This document shows, in pieces, positions 22,018-33,157 of a DNA stretch of 64,000 bases. Source of the DNA: Theristus sp. LFF4_11. Its lineage: Eukaryota > Nematoda > Chromadorea > Monhysterida > Xyalidae. The stretch lies in the NCBI GenBank assembly GCA_030248135.1, contig JASANC010000129.1:1-64000 (forward strand), given 5' to 3'. Position numbers and translations under genes: made by a program. The notes under the pieces are model-generated. The model worked only from the letters and a program-made list of their open reading frames with translations. It searched no databases and was not told where the DNA came from. Each line of letters begins with the position of its first letter. The first letter of the stretch is position 1.

Positions 22018-23902
22018 TCAGCAACGAAAAGCGCACCGATTGAACGCAGCCGGCGGCACAGAACGATCGTGCGTCACGTTCGAATGTCGATCGGTCGTCG
22101 GCGGCGTGCCACTGTCCTTGACCGCTTGCAGGAAACCGTTATGCAGTTCACTCTGCAGGAATCGCATCAAACAGTCCCACGCAGCTTCTTCTTCCTGAAT
22201 CGAGAAAAACAGCACCTGTATAATAAAGAATGAAAGACTCGCTTGTCGCTTTGGCTAGCTTGTGGCCATACGAGCTCCAGCGAGGGGAGAATCGCCCGTT
22301 GTCGCTGCGCCCTTTGCTCACTCGACAGCACCACTGCAAACGTTCTCCAGCACGGCGTCATCCGCAGTTTCATACAGTAAAAACAAAACTGACGACAAAC
22401 CGACACGTGTTCACCTTTCTTCTGTTCTCGCCATCACGACGTTTCACGGAGCATTCTCGGGACAAACTCATTCGAAATTCGGTCGTGTTGTGCTGGTCGC
22501 GTCTCTTGAGATGGCGGTTGAGCACGATCTGAGGCACCACCAGACGGAACACGCTCCAGTCGCTGTCGGTGAAGTTGACACCGTGGCAGTAGTGGGCGAC
22601 GCCGACGTTGCGACACAGACGACGGATGGTCAGCTGCAAGCAGGGTGGGCTGGTGCTGGATGACTGGCGCCTCCGTGACTCGGTGCGGTGGACACTCAGT
22701 CTTTGAATCAAACGGCATGCAGTAAAAATGCATCACCACGCACTGCATCCTGAATTGCAACCGGTGTTGCCACCTGCACTGCATCCTGCAATGGAACTAA
22801 AACTGCATTGCACCATGCCTATTTAAAGGCGCCGTCGCACAGTCAGTTTTTAAATATGCAGGATGCGCAGTTTTACTTGGAAGTCCAGGTAGCAGTGCAG
22901 GACGTTTTGCAGTCCAAGATGCATTTTTTCTTCTGCGTGGGTTTGACTTCGATCCTCCACGGAGAACGTAGCCCTCCACTAAATCTGCGCTCGTTTGTCG
23001 ACAAAGAAACTCACGGATTCTCTCTGCTTTTCGAGAACAAGCTGGTTGGTTCAGTTCCAAATCATGTGGCTCCAAACCACGGGAATTGAAAATCTGACCG
23101 TTTCTAAGCACCAGACACACGTAGAAACGATTCTTAGTTAATGGCAACAACGGACAATCGCCATCGCCAACATCAACGCAACTTTTTTTTGCGCTGTACG
23201 CTGATTGGTCAGAAGGTTCTCACGCGAAAATAAAAGCCACTCGCCGGATAACGTTTTCCAGGAGTTTCTGCAACAAGTCTGGTGCTCAGAAACAGTCAGA
23301 TTTACATTTTGCATGGGTTAGAACTGAGCCAAAATTCACAGTGGCACGCAAAACAACGTTATATTCATCCGTTGCAGTTCACCTCATCAATATTGCCGAT
23401 TGATGCAATAATGTTGCTTAGAAATGTGCCGATTCGCCCGCCCTGAATTTTCACGGCAGCCAAATTTCGCAGTTCCTCCGCGGACGCGTAGCCGCTGATT
23501 TGATAGACACGCTTCAGACGGGGTTGATCAATCAGAATGGCAACTGCAAATGATGGTCCTTTTCAAAACAATTTTTTGCTGTAAAAGCAATCTGCTGCAG
23601 AACAACCGCCGAAAAATATGACTTTACTCTTTACCCATAATTTCCTTGCCAATATCACTTTCAAGCAGTGATCTAAAATTATCACTGTCAAAAGTCGTGC
23701 GAGCTACAGTTGGATCGTTGTTAGTGGTCAGTTTCTCAAAACAATCATCATAATCAGCATTTTTGTTCGTGCCACCAATGGCTCGCAGCCAAGTGGCCCG
23801 GATTAGCGCTGTTTGCTGTGCATTCGGCAGAGGGAGCTCGTGTTGTCTCAGCTCGTTTCGACGCCGATTCGGTGGCCAGAATTTGCGGATCGCTTGTAGC
23901 AT
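22018..23902 (-). CDS. Globin-domain protein A
   Basis: Second globin, 240 bp upstream of gene B on the same strand. Minus-strand exons: 23902-23635, 23543-23383, 22633-22415, 22215-22018; all three joins are in phase. Exon 1 carries helix A, LPLPNAQQTALIRATWLRAI, after a basic N-terminus. Exon 2 gives AILIDQPRLKRVYQISGYAS and helix E, GRIGTFLSNIIASIGNIDE. Exon 3 gives LCRNVGVAHYCHGVNF with the candidate proximal His, then SDWSVFRLVVPQIV and a basic stretch. Exon 4 gives helix H (AAWDCLMRFLQSELHNGFLQ) and a polar tail. The shared [GA]xAH[YF]xHGVNF motif shows A and B are paralogues. I chose the ATG at 23902 because it is the last in-frame Met before helix A; one earlier ATG is possible. Confidence 0.75.
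22725..22935. repeat. Foldback repeat within a globin A intron
   Basis: Short inverted copies of 'aaaatgcatc', 'ctgcatcctg' and 'aaactgcattgcac' (22725-22815) and their complements (22855-22935) flank a central segment. No coding function is seen. Confidence 0.5.
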
Positions 23903-26075
23903 TATTTCTAGTGCTATATAGGTTTTGTAGCAATGACGTTCTGTGGGTAATATATGTTTTCGGTATATATATAAAAAATCAATGATCTGTAACAACTGTA
24001 CCGAAATTACCATTTGCGGCGCGCCACAATAAGGAAGATATATGCATATATAAAGTTCCAGCAGAAACCCACGGGAAAGTTACGGTGCCTACGGGCATGT
24101 ATGACCTATTTTTTTAAACGTGTCCCACTGAAATGAAACATGCGCTTGCCCTTCACAGCAAACCAGACTTTCCGTTTAGCCGATTTCTTCCCGTAAACAA
24201 ATGGTGACTGTCAAATCAGTCACACCAAACTGACATTTTAGTGCCTGTACTTTGACAAACGGGCGTTTTTAAAGCAAATGACGTCATTTTAGCTCGGACA
24301 CGTTTGAATAAATCCACAATACATAGATGGGCATGATGAAAACCGGATTGTTGAAGCCAAAGCATTTTAAAATGTTAGTGGGATTGACCATTGAATATAC
24401 AAAATATGTAATCTTTATCAAAACATCTGTCATTGAAATGAAACGAAAACCAATTACGCAATGTCATGAATCGCAATGAATTTCTAATTTAACCGCCATT
24501 ATCAATTAATTGTAAAAGTGCGCTGAAATTGCCTCTCACTACAGGGTGTTTCAGAAACTGCAATGTTACATGTTTCTGCTTTTGTCATATCGGAACCTTG
24601 GTTCCTGAACATCAGTCTCCAGCACTCATGACGAGAAAAAAGAAGATCAACGTTTGAAAGCAGCCTCTTGGAAATCCACCCACTGGCAGCGCAACACAGA
24701 CCAAAACTGGTGTCGCAGGTTTTTTTTTGCCACCCCGTGCCCGTCTCCGGCGGCATCACATAGACTCAGGTGTGCAATGCATTTCAGCGCATCATCAGAA
24801 CACATGCATCCCGGTAAAAGCAGTAAACAAAACCAGACGCGAAGTGGTTTTTCGACACATCTGATTGTCTCTTGTGTGAATGCGCTATTTTTATACTTGC
24901 GATGCGACAGGATGTGAATATTTCAATGTGGATGCCTCCGGAACTACGGGATTCCCTTTTAACAGGCGGTTTTACATGGTCTTCTCACGATCACACTTGA
25001 AACTGGTTACGGTAGTGGTTAAAGAAGACTATTGAGAAATTTCGAAAACCAAATTGCACCCATGCGAATAATATTTTCGAAAATTAATCGTTGTAAAAAA
25101 CAACAGTGCGGTGTACCACACTGTCACCAGAGACTGTGGCACCCCGCCATGACTACACCCCGTTTTCACCACAATTTTTAAACAGAAGCCGGGCATGTTA
25201 TACAGCTCCGATCAAGGCATCCATTACCGGAAGTTCGAACGTTTTTTTACGTGTCTACTCAACAGAACATGTGCGTGCGTGCCAAATCACTGATTAGTTT
25301 GAAACTGCCCCTGGAAAAAAGTAAAAAGCTGTGGCAGCACCATGTCACAGTACAGTCACAGCACGTCTCGAGGGAAATTTTAGTCAGATGATAATGGCGT
25401 TGACAAACATTTGCAGTCAGACAAAACCCATTAAAGTATGCTTTTCGTTGACTGGCTGTATGGTGGTGCTGTGACGACTAATTAGAGGCGTCACATTCAA
25501 AATACCGTCCATTCCATACTGTTCGTTGCTTTTCAGTAGTTCAATTTTCAACCAACGCTTTTTCAAAAGTAAATGAATGACTGCGTTGGCAATTAGGGAA
25601 TACTCCACAATGAAGTTCTTTTTTTTCATTTTCGATAGTTTCAAAATGGCATGTATTTTCGTTTTGATACACTGCCGTTTCAGTGCGGGGTAAAAAAATC
25701 GTTTTGTCAAAAAGGGGGAAATGAGCATGCGTGGGTATAATTTTCGTGTGCCGAAATCCATTCGCAAGCCCCGCTACAACAAGTACAAAAAAAGTAAAAC
25801 TCGATTTAAAACTTGACAGTGTTGCATCCAGTCAGCGGCTCCGTTTTTCAACACAAAAAGCGGCTTTGACAGAAAAGAATCTAAACCAGAATGCTCATAC
25901 TTTTTGCACGTGTTCCTGAAATATTTTTTTTGAAAGTCAAGGTTTTAAAAATACAATAAACCGTGCTCTTTTAAACATAAAGCTTCTTGCTTTGTTAACG
26001 GTTGCACTGACATGACGCAGCCGTTGCATGCGGTGGTCCGGCCCCGACCTGCCTTTCCAAAAAAGACAGAGCATA
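23903..26075. other. Intergenic spacer
   Basis: No exon chain recognised. A lone mariner-type end, CTACAGGGTGTTTCAGAA, lies at 24540. Its partner was not found. Confidence 0.5.
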
Positions 26076-26370
26076 CACGTATGTAATGGCCAAATAAACA
26101 TGCAGCTTTTTTCCGGGTGCCAGGAGCGCGCGAAATTTGAATGTAAGAAAAAAGACGTTCCGAACCGAAACCCAATTGTATGTTAAATTTGACGTGTTTT
26201 TTAACTACCCTATAATTTTTATTCTTCGTGCTATTCTGCTCATTCTTTCTCCGTTGCACACACAATTGGGAATTGTGTTGGCGTTCTTGAAAAAGATAAC
26301 TCCTAGTCTGCGACTGATCCCGCCTTGATGAAAAATAAAAGGATTGCCTTATTTCTTCGGCCATACTGTA
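26076..26370. mobile_element. MITE, 'TACAGTATGGCCGAA' family, copy 1
   Basis: The right end reads TTCGGCCATACTGTA and the left end 'acgtatgtaatggccaaataaa', forming imperfect TIRs. The interior ('gcagcttttttccgggtgccaggagcgcgcgaa', 'gcgggatcagtcgcagactagga' in complement) matches the inverted copy at 40611-40882. Confidence 0.7.
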
Positions 26371-26670
26371 TGATTTTTACTCCTCCGCTTTTATCATGCG
26401 GATGCGCGAGCGAGCGTCAGCGAGCGGACAGCGCATCACGCATTATATGAGCCGTTTTCCCCTCGCGCGCGTTTTTCAAACTTTCTCGCTGCCCTGCAGC
26501 GAGCATAGTATAAGCCACAAACTTGGTTCTGTGCACACGAAACGAACACCCAAAGTTGTGCTTGGAGCCGCGAAAAAAATTTCATCGGACGATTTTTATA
26601 CGTCTGGACACGAAAAACTATTTGAAAATCGTGTTACTTCTTTTTTTTATTTTTTTTTTGGTATGTAATA

Positions 26671-27150
26671 ACATGTGTGCGCCCTTTCAGTTTTTACCTG
26701 CGACACTTTCACAGTCAAACAAAAATGTTTCTGGGGTAATTCCATACGGAGATTTTGAAAATTGGGTTAATTTTTTCCAGACCTGTTTTTGGGTAAAAAT
26801 TGGGCATTTTTAAAAGTTCGCAGGGTTTTCACCTGGTTTTAAGTGTGCGCCCTTTCAATTTTTACCTGCGACACTTTCACAGTCGAACAAAAATGTTTCT
26901 GGGGTAAGTATGGAGATTTTGAAAATTAGATTAATTTTTTACAGACTTGTTTTGGGTAAAAAATTGGGATTTTAAAAGTTCGCATGGTTTTACTGGTTTT
27001 AAGTGTGCGCCTTTAATTTTTACATGCGACACTTTACAGTCGAAAAAAATGTTTCTGGGGTAATTTCATCGTAGATTGTGAAAAAATTTTTGCCAGGGCA
27101 TTTTTTTCGTAAAATTGTGCATTTTTTACAGTTCGTAGCATTTCGACTGG
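26671..27150. repeat. Tandem repeat, about 160-170 bp unit, 3 copies
   Basis: Units start 'gtgtgcgccctttcagtttttacc' near 26672, 26843 and 27003, and share 'acactttcacagtc' and 'aaaatgtttctggggtaa'. The last copy is the most decayed. The array runs directly into the 148-bp satellite. Confidence 0.85.
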
Positions 27151-27189
27151 GTATAGTTTATTTAAAATTTTGTTGAGTGCGAAAAATAA

Positions 27190-28625
27190 TAGGAAAAAGG
27201 TCTAGTCCGTAGGAATTCAATGCGCTGATACGGATTTTGGGTTAGTTTTTTACGTGAGCAACTTTAGAGTGAATCGTGACGATTTCGAGCGAATCGGCCG
27301 TGGAAATTGGCGAGATCGGTCTAGAAACGAAAAACAGAAAAGGGTGTTTTAGGGTAATTAATGCGTGATAGGATTTTGGGTTAGTTTTTTAATGAGAACT
27401 TTAGAGGGAATCGTGACGATTTGGGCGAATCGGCCGTGGAAATTGGCGAAATCGGTCTAGAAACGAAAAACAAGAAAATGGTGTTTTAGGGTAATTCAAT
27501 GCGCTGATCACGAATTTTGGGTTAGTTTTTTAGTGAGCAACATTAGAGTGAATCGTGACGATTTGGGCGATGGCGGGAAGTTGGCGAAATGGTAGAACAA
27601 AAAATAGAAAAGGCTGTTTTCAGGGTAATTCAATACGCTGATACGAATTTTGGGTTAGTTTTCTTACGTGAGCAATTCTAGACGCTGAATCGTGACGATT
27701 TCGGGCGAATCGGCCGTGGAAATTGGCGAAATTGGTCCAGGAACCAAAAACAAGAAAAGGGTGTTTTCCAGGGTAATTCAATGCGCTGATCACAAATTTT
27801 GGGTTAGTTTTCTTACGTGAGCAACTCTAGACGCTGAATCGTGACGATTTCGGGCGAAACGGCCGTGAAATTTGGCGAAATCGGTCCAGAAACGAAAAAC
27901 AAGAAAAGGCTGTTTTCCAGGGTAATTCAATGCACTGATCACGGATTTTGGGTTAGTTTTTTTATGTGAGCAACTTTAGAACCTGAATCGTGACGATTTC
28001 GGGCGAATCGGCCGTGGAAGTTGGCGAAATTGGTCCAGGAACGAAAAACGAGAAAACGGTTTTTCCAGGGTAATTCAATGTGCTGATCACGGATTTTGGG
28101 TTAGTTTTCTTGCATGAGCAACTCTAGATACTGAATCGTGACGATTTATGGCGAATCGGCCGTTGAATTTAGCGAAACCGGTGCAGAAATGAAAAACAAG
28201 AAAACGGTGTTTTCCATGGTACTTCATTACGCCGATCACGGCTTTTGGGTCAGTTTTTCTTTTGTGAGCGATTCTAGGTACTGAATCGTTACGATTTTGG
28301 GGAATCGGCCGTAGAATTTGGCGAAATCGGTCCAGAAACGAAAAACAAGAAAAGGCTGTTTTCCAGGGTAATTCAATGCACTGATCACGGATTTTGGGTT
28401 AGTTTTTTATGTGAGCAACTTTAGATACTGAATCGTGACGATTTCGGGCGAATCGGCCGTGGAAGTTGGCGAAATCGTTCCAGAAATGAAAAACGAGAAA
28501 ACGGTTTTTCCAGGGTAATTCGTGCTGATCACGGCTTTTGGGTCAGTTTTTCTTTTGTGAGCGATTCTAGGTACTGAATCGTGACGATTTTGGGGAATCG
28601 GCCTAAAAAACGAAAAATGAAAAAC
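27190..28625. repeat. Satellite array, about 148-bp unit, about 10 copies
   Basis: Each unit reads 'gggtaattcaatgcgctgat', 'ggattttgggttagtttt', 'gagcaactctag', 'ctgaatcgtgacgatttcgg', 'gaatcggccgtggaa', 'tggcgaaatcggtccagaaa'. Units start near 27211, 27353, 27491, 27620, 27771, 27919, 28068, 28216, 28364 and 28511. Copies in the first third are shortened by small deletions; the rest are close to 148-150 bp. Confidence 0.9.
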
Positions 28626-28710
28626 CTGAGTTGTCCGGGGTTTAGAAGAATGTGTGACCAACGAATTGTGATTTTGGTCCGACCTTCGGGGCTTATGTAA
28701 AAGTCAGAAT

Positions 28711-29729
28711 ATTATCTAAAAATGCGGGAGACGCATATAAAAGGAGGAATATGGCCTTGTGTAAGCAGTGAAAGACTTGGCTCGACAACGCTTTTCAAGT
28801 CTCTGATGTGGTACACACGGATACAAGTACATAAGGGTCATATTTTTGCGCCGCGTGTGTTTGTTTTTTTAAGCACGCCCCCCCCCCCCCACCGATTCCG
28901 GAAACCCGAAGGTACCAAACTCCGGTGGGATTGGGGAATGGACGGCTTACCATCCCGTGGAACCAATACCCTCGGCACGTGAGGGGGACAGCCTATAAGC
29001 CCCGCTCTGTCCTGGGGGCACCATTGATCTTAGCCCGATTTCGGTTTCGGTGGCCTGCGGTCGCTATATCCCCGGAGGGCAGCGAATCGGAAAGTTTTCG
29101 TTTTCGTTTTCGTTTTGCTGAAAAGCGTATAACTTTGAAGTTTTTTTTTAATTGTTCTCTTCGATTTAATCTAAAATCACGCCATGTGCGAAATTCTGTA
29201 AATTCTGTGCAAAAACATTGTTGCATGTAGCTTTTTCGTTGTTGTTAACGTACGCACCGCTGTGTACACACCAGCACCAGTGACAAAAAGGAGTTGTCTT
29301 CCGTTGATTTTCACCTTTTTTACCGGTGTCACCTTCAACTAGTGTGGCAGGATAAACCGTCTGTCCCGTGAGTCATTGCGTTTGCCACAGGAGACCTTGC
29401 GTTCCGCAATGCTTCTGCGATACAATTTGTCCTGGACAAACCAGTGTCAGCGAGCTAAAGTCTGATTGTTATTTTAGTAGTTTTAGTGGTCGCTAAATGC
29501 CCGGAAATCCGCAAATGTGAAAGGTCATTTGTCTACAATAATACAAAGTACGAGGGTTGCCATGTGCAACCGAAATCATAAAAAAACGGCGCAAAAATAT
29601 GACTCTTATGTACTTGTATCCGTGTGTACCACATCAGAGACTTGAAAAGCGTTGTCGATCCAAGTCTTTCACTGCTTACACAAGGCCATATTCCTCCTTT
29701 TATATGCGTCTCCCGCATTTTTAGATAAT
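28711..29729. mobile_element. 1-kb element with 143-bp terminal inverted repeats
   Basis: The left arm 28711-28853 (ATTATCTAAAAATGCGGGAG...) is almost identical to the complement of 29587-29729. Between them is a GC-rich segment (28870-29090, with a C-run) and an AT-rich part with repeated 'gttttcgttttc'. No transposase frame is seen. It abuts the end of the 148-bp satellite. Flanking duplications were not clear. Confidence 0.8.
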
Positions 29730-30871
29730 GTGCATGCATGAACAAAATTTGAAAAACTCAAGGGAAACATATGAGAAAAATATTGTTAAGTGAGGAACAA
29801 CATGTTGACCATGTCGGTCACACAAACTCGGAAAACGAACCAAAATAATAATAAAAAAGCTTGTGCCCCAAGGTACAAGATCACAAAGAAAATTTGATGA
29901 ACGAAAAATGCAAGTCTTGTTGATTAATAATGAGGTTTGGTTATTCAGAAAAACCGATGAAGGAAACTCAAAGAATGGTGGTTACGGTGTTCGTAGTTAC
30001 GGTAATCGGTAATGTATCCCCATGAGAACTAACTACTAACTTCGTTCAAACTTCCAGAACGCAGAGCATTTGAACGACGTCAAAAAGTTACAGTGTAAAA
30101 AAGGCATTTTGACCACATGTGTGATAAACTAAGCACACAAACGCAGATACTCTGAGCTCAAGGAGTACGGAAATAGACCAATGGTGTGTGGGTCTCGATA
30201 CGATCTATTATATCATGTGTTTATAAATGTACAGATTGGTCAGCCATGATGAAATGAAACAAATTCAGAACAATGAAACATTCACGTGTTTAGAGTTTAG
30301 TTTAGGTTTAGAGCGTTCAATCGTGAGCTTAATTAAATTTGGCAAAACAATACATGTACGTACAGTGTCGAACTCTGAATAATAGACAGTCAGCTGATTG
30401 ATTAGTGGTCGCTTGCATCCATGCTTTCTGTGCAAACCAAACTCCGCCCCACAGCAAATTCTGCCCAGAAAGCATACATCACGTGATCACCAACGACGAC
30501 GCTGATTCCCTATATTTAGAGTTCGACTGTATACATACGGTGGCGTTGCGTGAATGCTCGGATACATGACAATGACAATGACATTTATTTGACATATTCT
30601 TGCCGCCTTTAGTGCCATGCACCACATTGCGTTTTGAGTTTTTTTGCACGAAGCAAAACTCCGCTCACGCTGCACAATGGCACAGCGCACATTTGTGCGT
30701 CATTTTTGTTCCGAACACAGCACACGGCAGTTTTCGTGTCTGCTTGTGTTCTCCTTTGCCGACAAGCTTCAGTCACGAAGTCAGTCTCTTTTGCGAATCC
30801 AACGACCGCTGTAATTACTTCTTTGCCGATACAAAATAACAAAAACAAATCCGTCTTCGCTGAAGTGCAAG
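29730..30871. other. Spacer upstream of the neuropeptide gene
   Basis: No exon recognised in most of it. A 171-bp TIR element sits at 30361-30531. The last 340 bp probably contain the promoter and 5'UTR of the neuropeptide gene. No clear core promoter motif could be fixed. Confidence 0.5.
30361..30531. mobile_element. 171-bp MITE
   Basis: It begins TACAGTGTCGAACTCTGAAT and ends 'ttagagttcgactgta', an imperfect TIR of about 16-20 bp. It has no coding capacity and lies about 340 bp upstream of the neuropeptide start codon. Confidence 0.65.
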
Positions 30872-31571
30872 ATGTTTACGTTGTACTGGACTGGACTGAT
30901 GTTCGTGCTTTGTCTGGCGATGCCACGGTGTTATGCCATACCGTAAGTGAATAAAGAAACACCGATGTTGAAGACATGGAGATAAACTGAATTGTTCTTT
31001 AAAAAAGTAGCACGCAAACACACTGGGTCAGCCACATTCTACACACTCGCAACTGTGCAATGTGTGGCTGTGCAACATTAAAATGGGAATGTATTGAACA
31101 TGGCGCATACTGCACAGTTTTGTTTGCAAGTGTGTCGTGCGTAATAACAATTTATCATATAGAAAAAGTCACTTTCAAAATACTCCATCAACAAAAGCTT
31201 TGAGTGAAAACGTCCGTATATGTTTTCCGTGCTTTTTGATTGAAGTTTTTCATTGAAAGCATTTTGAATTAGCACTGCAATTGTCAGAGATCGGCGCGCA
31301 TTTCCGCTCAACGTGCGTTGTTTTTTCCATTAAGTGGAGCTTTTTGCTTTCCTAATGAAGTTCAAAGTCGTTTCCTGTTGTCAGTCCCGGCAACCGTGGT
31401 GCAGTGCTGTCGATCACGCGCGACATGAAACGCTTTCCGGGTTTGGCCGGAATCCCGCCGGCGATGTTTCCCAATTATGATGATCAGCAGCAACTGGTGA
31501 AACGCGACGACGATGGACAATTTGGAGCACTGAGGGAGTGGATGGGGCGGCGACAGCAACATTTCGGTTGA
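30872..31571 (+). CDS. Neuropeptide precursor (85 aa), amidated peptide
   Basis: Two exons, 30872-30942 and 31385-31571, join in phase 2 across CC|GTAAGTG...TTGTCAG|T. Residues 1-22 form a signal peptide (MFTLYWTGLMFVLCLAMPRC then YA), ending in a plausible signal-peptidase site. The mature part has three dibasic sites: DMKR, QLVKR and GRR. These would release FPGLAGIPPAMFPNYDDQQQ-LV and DDDGQFGALREWM. The second is followed by Gly-Arg-Arg, the standard C-terminal amidation and cleavage signal. The last residues QQHFG also end in Gly. Family rules (prohormone convertase at KR/RR, PAM amidation after Gly) are well established. The ...REWM-amide sequence does not match a neuropeptide family I know. 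The secreted product would act as a neuromodulator, probably through a GPCR. Confidence 0.8.
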
Positions 31572-33157
31572 TTTTTAAAAGCACGGACAAAAAAACGTTT
31601 TAAAGTTTTTTCTCCGCTATGTACAAAACGTGACAAAACCGTAGAACCACGGAGTGCGCCTGGCGGTTATTATTATATGCCTCTACCCATTGCAATATGT
31701 TTACTCACAGTGTAACAGGTTTATCTTAGATACATTTATTTGCTGCAGTGTAACTGTTGCTAATGGCGGAAAAGTTGATCAGGCAAATCGTTGCGTGATT
31801 TCATGTTGACGAAAACGAAAACTTTCGGAAGCCATGTGAGTTTCATATGATGTTATTCAACGATTTGTTGAGTATATTTTTATTTTTTAAATTTGTTTAG
31901 TGCAAGGCGAGGGAAACCGTGTTAGGTTCACAGAGTATACAATGTACCACATGTTTGTGCCGTGTCGATTGGATAAGAAAATGAAATGCGTGTTTTACAG
32001 CTTCTTTCTCATTTTTTCATGAAAAAGAAATGTTATAATGAATAATGACGGTACAATCAGCACCGCTCCAGTGTTAGCTTCTGTTCTTTCTAGAATCCGG
32101 ACATGTCATTCCATGTCGTTATAATCGCTTCAGTTATAGTGATTGCGTATGCGCTTCAGTTACGGACATACCTTGTGATTTTGTAAGAGTTTGTCAAAAA
32201 TGCTTTCAGTGGATTAGATCCTTTATGCGATGATACAGCACAAAGAACGGGAAATACAATCTGCTGAATCGCTGCACAAAGACATTCGGGAAAGAGACAT
32301 TTTGATGTGCAACATGTTACCGTGAAAGGCATACTCGCTTTTTTTGAAACGAAGCAAAAAACGTTTTCAAAACTTCGACAACAATGTGCTGCACGCTTAA
32401 GAGTATTAACCTTCTTTTACTATTACAAAAAAGAACGTAAAACAGTATGATGTGACGGCTCTGATGAACAAAACACAGTGGCTCCAAAAATAACCCGAAA
32501 TACTCAAAATTCCACTGTTTCACTGGAGATATTATGCAACTTGAACAGTGTCTACTCTTCAGCACACCTGAAGTCGTGTCAAATTACAACAGTAAAAAAC
32601 CAAAACTGAACTTCAAACTTTTGAACTACTACTAAAAAGTATCAGAGCTTGTTTTTGCGGTTCAAAAGTTCATATTTTAGACGTTTTGCAAAAGTATTTT
32701 TTACGATTCTTGACAAACCGATAGCAAAAACAGAAACAGTTGGCTCACGTGTTTTTTTACGTTACGGCTCATCATCTGACCCTCTCGGCTGCACGACACC
32801 TGAAACATGACACACCACGGCGACGTTGTCCAATGAAACGCTTTTTTTGCAAATTCTGAGCCGGTTCAGTCATTCTGCAACACATTTATAGTTTCATTTG
32901 TGACATTGTCAGCTTTTGTAACTTCTTTTCGGTTTCGTTTGCACTTGAAAGCAAAGAGGACAATAATGAAAAGAACAAGTGAAGACAGGACGGCACTTGC
33001 ACTTGCGACCAGACAAAAAATCTCTTTCAGTTGTTTCTTGTGCGTTCACGAGTCAGTACAATACGGAAATAATCTTCTTGCAATCCGTTTTCAGCTTTCA
33101 AATAGCGGTGCTTCCTACTGAACTTTGTTAACTGAAAAAACACATCACTCCTCCGTC
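31572..33157. other. Spacer between neuropeptide and EF-hand genes
   Basis: AT-rich, with short frames on both strands and no domain or splice chain. It includes the neuropeptide 3'UTR and the EF-hand promoter region. Confidence 0.5.

Noticed and set aside
22216..22406. 79-codon minus-strand frame between globin A exons 3 and 4
   Set aside because: Exon 3 joins exon 4 directly in phase 0 and the globin fold is complete without it.
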